A stretch of 64,000 bases of DNA from Cellulosimicrobium cellulans (lineage in GTDB: Bacteria > Actinomycetota > Actinomycetes > Actinomycetales > Cellulomonadaceae). Below are positions 57,084 through 64,000 of the stretch, one piece after another. The number at the start of each line of letters is the position of its first letter. Position 1 is the stretch's first letter. The position numbers and the translations under genes are program-made. The notes beneath the pieces are model-generated. The model saw nothing but the letters and a program-made list of their open reading frames with translations, was not told the origin of the DNA and did not search any database. Where the stretch lies: NCBI RefSeq assembly GCF_007679345.1, contig NZ_VEGH01000016.1:1-64000 (forward strand), written 5' to 3'.

Positions 57084-57976
57084 TGGCCGCCACCGCCGTC
57101 CAGACGCCCCCGCTGCCGGCGTCGCGCCCCGAGCCCCGTCGTCGCCGGCCCGGCCGCTCGCTCGAGCGCGTGAACCCGCTGGTCTACGTCGTCGCCTGGC
57201 TCCTGGTCGGCGTGTGCATCGCGCCGGTCGCCTACATCGTGCTGGGCGGCCTGCGGACGAACTCGCAGATCACGCTCGACCCGTCCGGCCTCCCGACGAC
57301 GTGGGAGTTCGGCAACTACGTCGATGTCCTGTCCAGCTCGCTGTTCTGGCAGCAGTTCCTGAACTCGGCGATCTGCGGCATCGCGACGACGATCGGCGTC
57401 GTGGTGCTCGGGGTCATGGCGAGCTTCGTGCTGGCGCGGTACCAGTTCTCCGGGCGCGGGGCGATGTACTCGCTGTTCGCGGCGGGCCTGATGTTCCCGA
57501 TGACGGTCGCGATCACGCCGCTGTACATCATGATCCGGCAGCTCGGGCTGATGAACAGCCTGGCCGGCATCATCCTGCCGCAGATCGCGTTCGCGCTGCC
57601 GGTGACGATCATCATCCTGGTGCCGTTCCTGCGGGCGATCCCGAAGGAGCTCGAGGAGGCGGCGGCCATCGACGGCGCGAGCCGGCTCGGGTTCTTCTTC
57701 CGGATGGTCGTGCCGCTGTCGGTCCCGGGCGTGGTGACCGTCGGCATCCTCGCGTTCGTCGCGAGCTGGAACAGCTACATGCTGCCGCTGTTCATCCTGA
57801 ACGACGAGGGGCAGTACACGCTGCCGCTGGGCGTCCAGGCCTTCGCCTCGCAGTACTCCGTCGACACCGCCCGGGTGCTGGCGTTCACGTCGCTGTCGAT
57901 GATCCCCGCGCTGATCTTCTTCTCGCTCTTCGAGCGGAGGATCGTCGGGGGTCTGACCGGCGCCGTCAAGGGCTGA
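57083..57976 (+). CDS. Sugar ABC transporter permease 2 (CUT1)
   Basis: The 297-residue MalG-like permease has the EAA loop ELEEAAAIDGASRLGFFFRMVVPLSVPGV and six spans. ATG 57083 overlaps the previous stop as TGATG. No ATPase gene follows; the operon goes directly to a GH3 glycosidase, so an outside ATPase such as MsiK at 29.8 kb is needed. Confidence 0.93.
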   Translation: MAATAVQTPPLPASRPEPRRRRPGRSLERVNPLVYVVAWLLVGVCIAPVAYIVLGGLRTNSQITLDPSGLPTTWEFGNYVDVLSSSLFWQQFLNSAICGIATTIGVVVLGVMASFVLARYQFSGRGAMYSLFAAGLMFPMTVAITPLYIMIRQLGLMNSLAGIILPQIAFALPVTIIILVPFLRAIPKELEEAAAIDGASRLGFFFRMVVPLSVPGVVTVGILAFVASWNSYMLPLFILNDEGQYTLPLGVQAFASQYSVDTARVLAFTSLSMIPALIFFSLFERRIVGGLTGAVKG

Positions 57977-58053
57977 GGCCGACGGCGGGGCGCCCTGCGC
58001 CGCCCCGCCGCCGTGCCCGCCACCCGCACGTCCTCGAACAGGAGCACCCTCGC

Positions 58054-60507
58054 GTGTCCGACACCACCGGCACCGCCGCCCCGGCTGCGGCGCCCGCCTC
58101 CGCCCGCCCCGACGCCGAGCCCGTCCCCGCGATGCCCGTCGTCTCCGACCGGGTCCGCGACCTGCACGCCCGCATGACCCTCGAGGAGAAGCTGGCCCAG
58201 CTGGTCGGCTACTGGCTCGACCAGAACGGCACGGTCGCCCCGATGCAGTCCGAGATGGCCGCGGGCCAGAAGGACTCCGGTCAGCTGCCCGAGATCACCC
58301 GGCACGGCCTCGGCCACTACACCCGGGTGTACGGCACCCGGCCGGTGGACCCGGTCGAGCGGGCGGCCTGGCTGTGGGCCGAGCAGCGCCGGCTGCAGCG
58401 GGAGACCCGGCTCGGCATCCCGGCGCTGGTGCACGAGGAGTGCCTGACCGGCCTGGCAGCGTGGCAAGCCGCGACCTACCCGACGCCGCTGGCCTGGGGC
58501 GCGTCGTTCGACCCCGACCTGGTGCACGAGGCGGCCCGCGCGATCGGCGACTCGATGCGCGAGCTCGGCATCCACCAGGGCCTGGCGCCCGTGCTGGACG
58601 TCGTCGGCGACCCCCGGTGGGGCCGTGTCGACGAGTGCATCGGCGAGGACCCGTACCTGGTCGGCACGATCGGCACGGCGTACGTGCGCGGTCTGCAGGA
58701 GGCCGGGGTGCACGCCACGCTCAAGCACTTCGCGGGCTACTCCGCGTCGGCGGCCGGCCGGAACCACGCCCCGGTCAGCGCGGGCCCGCGCGAGCTGCTC
58801 GACGTGTACCTGCCGCCGTTCGAGATGGCGGTCCGCGACGGCGGCGCCCGCTCGGTGATGAATGCCTACGTCGACGTCGACGGCGTCCCGATGGCGGCGA
58901 GCGCCGAGCACCTGACCGGCGTGCTGCGCGAGCAGTGGGGCTTCGACGGCGTCGTCGTCGCCGACTACTTCGCGGTGGCCTTCCTCGAGGTGATGCACCG
59001 GGTCGCGGCCGACCGCGGTGAGGCCGCCGCGCTGGCCCTGGAGGCCGGCATCGACGTCGAGCTGCCGACCGGCGACGCGTACCTGGAGCCGCTCACGGAG
59101 CGGCTGCGCGCCGGGCTGGCGGACGAGCGCCTGGTGGACCGCGCGGTGCTGCGCGTGCTGGCGCAGAAGGAGGAGCTCGGCCTGCTGGACCCCGACGCGT
59201 TCGCCGCCGGCCCGCCCACCGAGGTCGACCTGGACTCCCCGCGGCAGCGGGAGATCGCCCGGCGGCTCGCGCAGGAGTCGGTGGTGCTGCTCGCCAACGA
59301 CGGCGTGCTGCCGCTCGCGCGGCCGCGGCGGGTGGCCGTCGTCGGCCCCAACGCCGACCGGCCCGAGGCGCTGATGGGCTGCTACTCGTTCGCCAACCAC
59401 GTGCTCGCGCACCACCCGGGCCTGCCGCTCGGGTTCGAGATCCGCAGCGTCGGCGAGGCGCTGGACGCGGCGCTCGCGGGCACCGCGGAGGTCGTGCACG
59501 CCGCGGGCTGCGCGGTCGAGGGCGACGACACCTCCGGGTTCGCCGAGGCGGTCGACGCGGCCACCGGCGCCGACGTGGCGGTCGTCGTGGTGGGCGACCA
59601 GGCGGGCCTGTTCGGCCGCGGCACGGTCGGCGAGGGCAACGACGCCGAGTCCCTGGAGCTGCCGGGTGTGCAGCGGCAGCTGGTGGAGGCCCTGGTGGCG
59701 ACCGGCACCCCGGTCGTGCTGGTGCTGCTGACCGGCCGCCCGTACGCGATCGGCTGGGCGCTCGACGGCGAGGGCGCGCGCCCGGCCGCGGTGCTGCAGG
59801 CGTTCTTCCCGGGCGAGGGCGGCGGCGACGCGATCGCCGACGTGCTCACCGGCGCGGTGAACCCGTCCGGGCGGCTGCCGGTGTCGCTGCCGCGGTCCGC
59901 GGGCACCCAGCCGTACCGGTACCTGCACCCGGTGCTCGGCGGGCCGTCCGACGTCACGTCGACCGACCCGACCCCGGTGCGGCCGTTCGGCTTCGGGCTC
60001 GGGTACACCGAGTTCGCCTACGGCGACCTCGCGGTGGACGCGTCCGTCGACTCGTCGGCCTCGTTCGAGGCGGCGGTCACCGTCACCAACGTCGGCGCGG
60101 TCGCCGGCACCGAGACCGTCCAGCTGTACGGGCACGACGTGGTCGCGACCGTGACCCGCCCGGTCGCGCAGCTGCTCGGCTACGCCCGCGTGGACCTGGC
60201 GCCGGGGGAGTCCCGCCGGGTGACGTTCCGGGTGCCGACGACGCGGTTCGCGTTCGCGGACCGCCGGCTGACCCGGGTGGTCGAGCCCGGTGACGTGCAC
60301 GTCTGGGTCGCGTCGCACGCCGAGGCGGCGCCGCGGTCCGCCGAGGTCGCCGGCACCAACGGCGCGATCCGGATGGCCCGCGCCCGCACGGAGCGTGCCG
60401 TCGCCGGCACCGCCACGGAGCGCCGCGTGCTCGCGGTGACCGGCGGCGTGCACGAGGTGACCGCCGCCGACGCCCGCGTCGTCGAGGTGAAGGTCACCGC
60501 CCCGTGA
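58054..60507 (+). CDS. GH3 beta-xylosidase/beta-glucosidase
   Basis: The 817-residue glycoside hydrolase has the GH3 TIM-barrel domain (PRWGRVDECIGEDPYLVG, KHFAGYSASAAGRNHAP) with the nucleophile Asp304 in GVVVADYFAVAF. The alpha/beta sandwich domain (RVAVVGPNADRPEALMG, VVVVGDQAGLFGRGTVGEGND) and a C-terminal fibronectin III-like domain (VTVTNVGAVAGTETVQLYG) follow. No signal peptide is present, so it acts on imported oligosaccharides inside the cell. AGGAG precedes GTG 58054. The operon context favours xylo-oligosaccharides, but GH3 can also cleave glucosides. The stop overlaps GH43. Confidence 0.92.
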   Translation: MSDTTGTAAPAAAPASARPDAEPVPAMPVVSDRVRDLHARMTLEEKLAQLVGYWLDQNGTVAPMQSEMAAGQKDSGQLPEITRHGLGHYTRVYGTRPVDPVERAAWLWAEQRRLQRETRLGIPALVHEECLTGLAAWQAATYPTPLAWGASFDPDLVHEAARAIGDSMRELGIHQGLAPVLDVVGDPRWGRVDECIGEDPYLVGTIGTAYVRGLQEAGVHATLKHFAGYSASAAGRNHAPVSAGPRELLDVYLPPFEMAVRDGGARSVMNAYVDVDGVPMAASAEHLTGVLREQWGFDGVVVADYFAVAFLEVMHRVAADRGEAAALALEAGIDVELPTGDAYLEPLTERLRAGLADERLVDRAVLRVLAQKEELGLLDPDAFAAGPPTEVDLDSPRQREIARRLAQESVVLLANDGVLPLARPRRVAVVGPNADRPEALMGCYSFANHVLAHHPGLPLGFEIRSVGEALDAALAGTAEVVHAAGCAVEGDDTSGFAEAVDAATGADVAVVVVGDQAGLFGRGTVGEGNDAESLELPGVQRQLVEALVATGTPVVLVLLTGRPYAIGWALDGEGARPAAVLQAFFPGEGGGDAIADVLTGAVNPSGRLPVSLPRSAGTQPYRYLHPVLGGPSDVTSTDPTPVRPFGFGLGYTEFAYGDLAVDASVDSSASFEAAVTVTNVGAVAGTETVQLYGHDVVATVTRPVAQLLGYARVDLAPGESRRVTFRVPTTRFAFADRRLTRVVEPGDVHVWVASHAEAAPRSAEVAGTNGAIRMARARTERAVAGTATERRVLAVTGGVHEVTAADARVVEVKVTAP

Positions 60508-62093
60508 CGGCCGTCGCCAACCCGGTGCTGCCCGGCTGCCACCCGGACCCGTCGGTGTGCCGGGTCGGCGACGACTTCTACCTGGTGACGTCGACCTTCG
60601 AGTACCTGCCGGGCCTGCCGGTGTTCCGCAGCCGCGACCTCGCGCACTGGGAGCCGGTCGGGCACGCGGTGCACCGGCAGCTCGACATGTCCGGGCTGCC
60701 GTCGTCCAGCGGGCTGTACGCGCCGACGATCCGGCACCACGACGGGCTGTTCTGGGTGGTGTGCACGCTGGTGGACCAGCGGGCCGACGGCCAGGCGCCC
60801 GACGAGCGGCGCGCCGGGCTCGGGCACTTCCTGGTGACGGCCGCCGACCCGGCCGGGCCGTGGTCCGAGCCCGCGTGGCTCGGCGGCGACGGCATCGACC
60901 CGTCGCTGTTCTTCGACGACGACGGCCGGGCGTGGGTGCTCGCCACCCGGCCGGCCCGGGAGCCGGAGTGGCCCGGTCAGACGGAGGTGTGGCTCCGCGA
61001 GCTCGACACCGCGGCGCGGGAGCTGGTCGGACCGGAGCACGTGATCTGGACCGGCGCCGTCCGCGGGGCGGTGTGGGCCGAGGGCCCGCACCTGTACCGC
61101 GTCGACGGCCGGTACCTGCTGGTGGCGGCCGAGGGCGGGACCGAGGTGCACCACGCGGTGTGCGTCGCCCGTGCCGACGCGATCACCGGGCCGTACCTCG
61201 GCAACCCGTCGAACCCTGTGCTCACCCACCGGCACCTGGGCCGCGGCGTCGACGTGGTGGCCGCCGGGCACGCCGACCTGGTCGAGGCGCCCGACGGGTC
61301 CTGGTGGGCCGTGCTGCTCGCCATGCGGACCTCGGGCGGCTACCACTACCCGCTGGGCCGCGAGACGTTCCTGGTGCCCGTGGCGTGGGAGGACGGCTGG
61401 CCGGTGCTCGCGCCCGGCGTCGGCCGGATCCCGCCGGTCGTGGACGTCCCGGAGGTCCCCGGGTGGCCGGGCGAGCGCGTGGCCTCCGGGCGGCAGTCCG
61501 GGCCGGTGCCCGCCGCGGACCTGCGGTGGACCGCGGTGCGCGCGCTGCCGGAGGACGTCGCGACGCCCGCCGGCGACGGCTGGGAGCTGCCGCTGCGCCC
61601 CGCGACCCTCGCGGACCTCGACGTGCCGGCCTTCCTCGGCCTGCGGATCGAGCACCCCGCAGCGGACCTCGCGGTGCGGGTCGCCGTGGCGCTCGCGGAC
61701 GGGGAGGAGGTCGCCCTGGCCGTGCGGCAGTCCGAGCGCGACCACGTGCGGCTGGCCGTGACCGCCGAGGCCCGCGGCCGGGTCGCCCGGGTGGTGCACG
61801 TGCAGGGCGGCGCGCCCCGGCAGGTGCTCGGCGAGGTCGCGCTCGCCGGCGACGGCGCCGATCGCGGGGACCTCACGCTCGTGCTCGAGGCGCGCGGGCC
61901 GGACCTGCGGCTGCTCGCCGCCGCCGGCGACGACGCGCCCGCCCTCGTCGCGACCGCCGACGCCCGCACGCTCGACAGCGTCGCGACCGGCGGGTTCCTC
62001 GGGCTGTGGGCCGGCGTCCTGGCGACCAGCGCGGGGCAGCCGACGACGACCGTGGCGCACGTCCGGTCCGTGGCATATTCACCGGTGCACTGA
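60504..62093 (+). CDS. GH43 beta-xylosidase/alpha-L-arabinofuranosidase
   Basis: The 529-residue protein has a five-bladed propeller with the catalytic triad visible: base Asp15 in GCHPDPSVCRVGDDFYLVTS, pKa modulator Asp132 in GDGIDPSLFFDDDG, and acid Glu193 in VWAEGPHLYR. A C-terminal beta-sandwich domain (from about residue 330; DLDVPAFLGLRIEHPAADLAV) is the GH43_C2 type found in beta-xylosidases. It is intracellular (no signal peptide) and overlaps the GH3 gene by 4 bp, so both trim imported xylo-oligosaccharides. Confidence 0.93.
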   Translation: MTAVANPVLPGCHPDPSVCRVGDDFYLVTSTFEYLPGLPVFRSRDLAHWEPVGHAVHRQLDMSGLPSSSGLYAPTIRHHDGLFWVVCTLVDQRADGQAPDERRAGLGHFLVTAADPAGPWSEPAWLGGDGIDPSLFFDDDGRAWVLATRPAREPEWPGQTEVWLRELDTAARELVGPEHVIWTGAVRGAVWAEGPHLYRVDGRYLLVAAEGGTEVHHAVCVARADAITGPYLGNPSNPVLTHRHLGRGVDVVAAGHADLVEAPDGSWWAVLLAMRTSGGYHYPLGRETFLVPVAWEDGWPVLAPGVGRIPPVVDVPEVPGWPGERVASGRQSGPVPAADLRWTAVRALPEDVATPAGDGWELPLRPATLADLDVPAFLGLRIEHPAADLAVRVAVALADGEEVALAVRQSERDHVRLAVTAEARGRVARVVHVQGGAPRQVLGEVALAGDGADRGDLTLVLEARGPDLRLLAAAGDDAPALVATADARTLDSVATGGFLGLWAGVLATSAGQPTTTVAHVRSVAYSPVH

Positions 62094-62116
62094 CGCACCC
62101 CCGACAGGAGACCCCG

Positions 62117-63088
62117 TTGCTCCAGGACCTGCCCGAGCCCGCGCTCTGGGAGCACGCGAGCGCGCTCGTCGAGCCCGCCGACCTCGACGCCTTCTGGGCG
62201 CGCACGCTCGCGGACGCCCGCCGGCACGACGCCGCCCCGACGGTCGTCCCCGAGGCCACGCCCCTGACCACCCTGGACGTCTGGGACGTGACGTTCCCGG
62301 GCTTCGGCGGCGACCCGGTCCGCGCCTGGTACCGCCGCCCCGCCGGGGCCACGGGGTCCCTGCCGGTGGTCGTGCAGTACGTCGGCTACGGCGGCGGGCG
62401 CGGCGCGCCGACCGAGAACCTGCTGTGGGCGTCGGCGGGGTTCGCGCACCTGCAGATGGACACCCGCGGGCAGGGCTCGGGCTGGAGCCGCGGCGACACG
62501 CCGGACCCGTGGGGCACCGGCCCGCAGGCGCCCGGCGTCATGACCCGGGGGATCGAGGACCCGGAGACGTACTACTACCGGCGGCTGCTCACCGACGCCG
62601 TGCGCGCGGTCGACGCGGCCCGCGCCCTGCCCGGGGTGGACCCGGACCGGGTGGCGGTCGTCGGCGGCAGCCAGGGCGCGGCGATGGCGATCGCCGCCGG
62701 GGCGCTCGCCGACGTGCAGGCCGTCGTGGCGGACGTCCCGTTCCTCTGCGACGTCGCGCGGGCGATCGGGATCACCGACAGCAAGCCGTACGCGGAGGTC
62801 GTCGAGTACCTGGCCGTGCACCGCGGCGCCGAGGAGCGGGTGCTGCGCACGCTGTCCTACGTCGACGGCGTCGCCCTGGCGCGGCGCGGCCGGGCGCCGG
62901 CGCGGTTCTCCGTCGCCCTGATGGACGTGGTCGTGCCGCCCTCGACCGTGGTGGCGGCGCACCGCGCGTGGGGCGGCCCCGCGGACCTGCGCGTGTGGCG
63001 GTACAACGGGCACGAGTCGGGCGGTCCGGACCAGGACCGCGAGTCGGTCGAGTTCGTGGCGCGGGAGCTGGGCGCCGGGCCACACTGA
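62117..63088 (+). CDS. CE7 acetyl xylan esterase / cephalosporin-C deacetylase
   Basis: It removes acetyl groups from xylo-oligosaccharides. The 323-residue alpha/beta-hydrolase has the CE7 signatures RGQGSG (MDTRGQGSGWSRGD) and GGSQG (Ser185), with Asp270 in VALMDVVVPPS and His299 in YNGHESGG completing the triad. A TTG start at 62117 is chosen because it follows AGGAG with a 6-nt spacing and aligns with the family N terminus (LQDLPEPALWEHAS). It is the last enzyme of the xylan operon and has no signal peptide. Confidence 0.9.
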   Translation: MLQDLPEPALWEHASALVEPADLDAFWARTLADARRHDAAPTVVPEATPLTTLDVWDVTFPGFGGDPVRAWYRRPAGATGSLPVVVQYVGYGGGRGAPTENLLWASAGFAHLQMDTRGQGSGWSRGDTPDPWGTGPQAPGVMTRGIEDPETYYYRRLLTDAVRAVDAARALPGVDPDRVAVVGGSQGAAMAIAAGALADVQAVVADVPFLCDVARAIGITDSKPYAEVVEYLAVHRGAEERVLRTLSYVDGVALARRGRAPARFSVALMDVVVPPSTVVAAHRAWGGPADLRVWRYNGHESGGPDQDRESVEFVARELGAGPH

Positions 63089-63093
63089 GCGCC

Positions 63094-63630
63094 ATGCCCT
63101 CGCGCGCGATCGTCTTCCACGGCACCGGCGGCCACCCGGACAACGTGTGGTACCCGTGGCTGGACCGGCGCCTGACGGCCCGCGGCTACACCGTCGAGCG
63201 CCCGGCGTACCCGGACCTCAACGTGGAGCCGGTCGGGAGCCTCCTGCCCCGCGTGCTCGCGGCGCACCGGTTCGACGCGGACACGGTGCTGGTCGGCCAC
63301 TCCGGGGGCGCCGCGCTGCTGCTGGCCGTCCTGGAGCACCTGGACGCGCCCGTGGCCCAAGCGGTGCTGGTCGCCGGGTACTGGCGGCGGCCGAACGACT
63401 CCGAGGAGCCGGTGCTGCAGGACGACTACGACTGGGACCGGATCCGCGCCCGCGCCGGGGACCTGGTCTTCGTGAACTCGGTCGTCGACCCCTACGGCTG
63501 CGACGCGACCCAGGGGCGCGAGCTGCTGGACCGGCTCGGCGGCACCCTCGTGGTGCGCGACGAGGGGCACTTCGGGGACTGGGACCAGCCCTACCCGGAG
63601 TTCGGCCTGCTGGAGCGGCTGGTGCTCTGA
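63094..63630 (+). CDS. RBBP9/YdeN-type serine hydrolase
   Basis: The 178-residue small alpha/beta-hydrolase begins RAIVFHGTGGHPDNVWYPWL and has the nucleophile in VLVGHSGGAALLLAVLEHL, the acid in VFVNSVVDPYGCDATQG and the His in VVRDEGHFGDW. These are the RBBP9 (YdeN) family landmarks. The substrate is unknown. It starts 5 bp after the esterase stop codon, so it may be co-transcribed with the xylan operon. Confidence 0.85.
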   Translation: MPSRAIVFHGTGGHPDNVWYPWLDRRLTARGYTVERPAYPDLNVEPVGSLLPRVLAAHRFDADTVLVGHSGGAALLLAVLEHLDAPVAQAVLVAGYWRRPNDSEEPVLQDDYDWDRIRARAGDLVFVNSVVDPYGCDATQGRELLDRLGGTLVVRDEGHFGDWDQPYPEFGLLERLVL

Positions 63631-63784
63631 CGGGCCGGTGCGGGGCTGGTGGGTGACCGCGCGGTGTCCGGCGGACGGCGGTCCGGCGGCAGGTGGGTGT
63701 CAGCACCCGGACGAGGGCGCGGGACCGCTCACATCCCGGCCGCGGCGGTCGAACATGGCGGACGACACCGACTGGAGGACCGCC

Positions 63785-63952
63785 ATGACCCCGACCCTGG
63801 CCCCGCGCCGCCCGCTGCACCCGCTCGACCCCGCCGAGCACGCCCCGTCCTGCACCCGCCCCGGCTGGCACGTCGACACGAGCCCCGTGCGGTTCGGCAT
63901 GGTCGTCGCCCGGTGCACGCTGTGCGGCGCGATGGAGTGGCGCGAGCGCTGA
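63785..63952 (+). CDS. Small protein with a zinc-ribbon-like Cys pattern (55 aa)
   Basis: From ATG 63785, which has a GGAGG site 8 nt upstream, the product reads MTPTLAPRRPLHPLDPAEHA, then SCTRPGWHVDTS and ARCTLCGAMEWRER. One Cys and a His followed by a CxxC pair could bind one zinc. An in-frame ATG at 63755 would add ten residues but lacks a good ribosome-binding site. No family is recognised. The window ends 48 bp later. Confidence 0.55.
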   Translation: MTPTLAPRRPLHPLDPAEHAPSCTRPGWHVDTSPVRFGMVVARCTLCGAMEWRER

Positions 63953-64000
63953 GCGAGGCCCGTCCGGGCACGGAAAAGCCCTCGGCCGCGCAGGGGGCAG

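Overview
The window is very GC-rich (mostly well above 70%) and reads as an actinobacterial chromosome, most likely Cellulomonas or a close relative in the Micrococcales. The support is mycothiol synthesis (mshA), CarD, Lsr2, the SenX3-RegX3 pair, the shared sugar-ABC ATPase MsiK, a leaderless-promoter style of gene start, and a large xylose/xylan gene complement. Gene orders familiar from Mycobacterium are kept: mshA / gpmA / senX3-regX3, and carD-ispD-ispF / cysS-rlmB.

Layout. 0-3.4 kb: NAD and lysyl-tRNA genes, a 58-residue membrane protein and lsr2. 3.4-10.2 kb: xylose catabolism (xylA, xylB, a divergent ROK regulator, a lactonase and a sugar-porter MFS). 10.3-12.8 kb: mshA, a deazaflavin-type protein and gpmA. 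13.0-20.1 kb: the phosphate regulon (phoU, senX3-regX3, pstSCAB) with PHO-box-like repeats. 20.2-28.5 kb: a lipoprotein, carD, ispD, ispF, an EamA exporter broken by one in-frame stop, its divergent LysR gene, cysS, rlmB and a flavin/PLP-oxidase-fold protein. 28.5-40.2 kb: a DUF4032 protein, msiK, otsA-otsB with a PQQ-repeat protein, a membrane Ser/Thr kinase, a DsbA-like protein and an MFS exporter. 40.26 kb: tRNA-Thr(TGT). 40.3-52.7 kb: an accessory island. 52.9-63.6 kb: a LacI-controlled xylo-oligosaccharide operon (binding protein, two permeases, GH3, GH43, CE7 esterase).

The island starts at the tRNA-Thr gene and has visibly lower GC, especially at 40.6-48.5 kb. It carries several defence-style or unrecognised genes: a DUF4062 (TIR-like) protein, an AlbA_2/Schlafen-like protein with a partner, a HIRAN-like protein next to a cytosolic-type 5'-nucleotidase, and a two-gene membrane-protein pair. 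Its right half is the most interesting part of the window. It is a compact, overlapping six-gene operon: XRE regulator, OGG-type base-excision glycosylase, a protein starting MGGSGGS, a PfkB kinase fused to a nucleoside 2-deoxyribosyltransferase, a QueC-like 7-deazaguanine enzyme, and a VUT/YhhQ-type transporter. I know of QueC, TGT and OGG as ancillary genes of type IV CBASS, but no CD-NTase or TGT is present here. This combination therefore looks like a separate 7-deazaguanine or nucleotide-modification system, possibly anti-phage.

The genes cooperate at several levels. The xylan operon at 54.8-63.1 kb frees and imports xylose and xylo-oligosaccharides. Its transporter has no ATPase of its own, and MsiK at 29.8 kb is the likely energiser. 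XylA and XylB then feed the pentose phosphate pathway. Many genes begin 6-8 nt after a TANNNT box with no ribosome-binding site, so leaderless transcription is common here.
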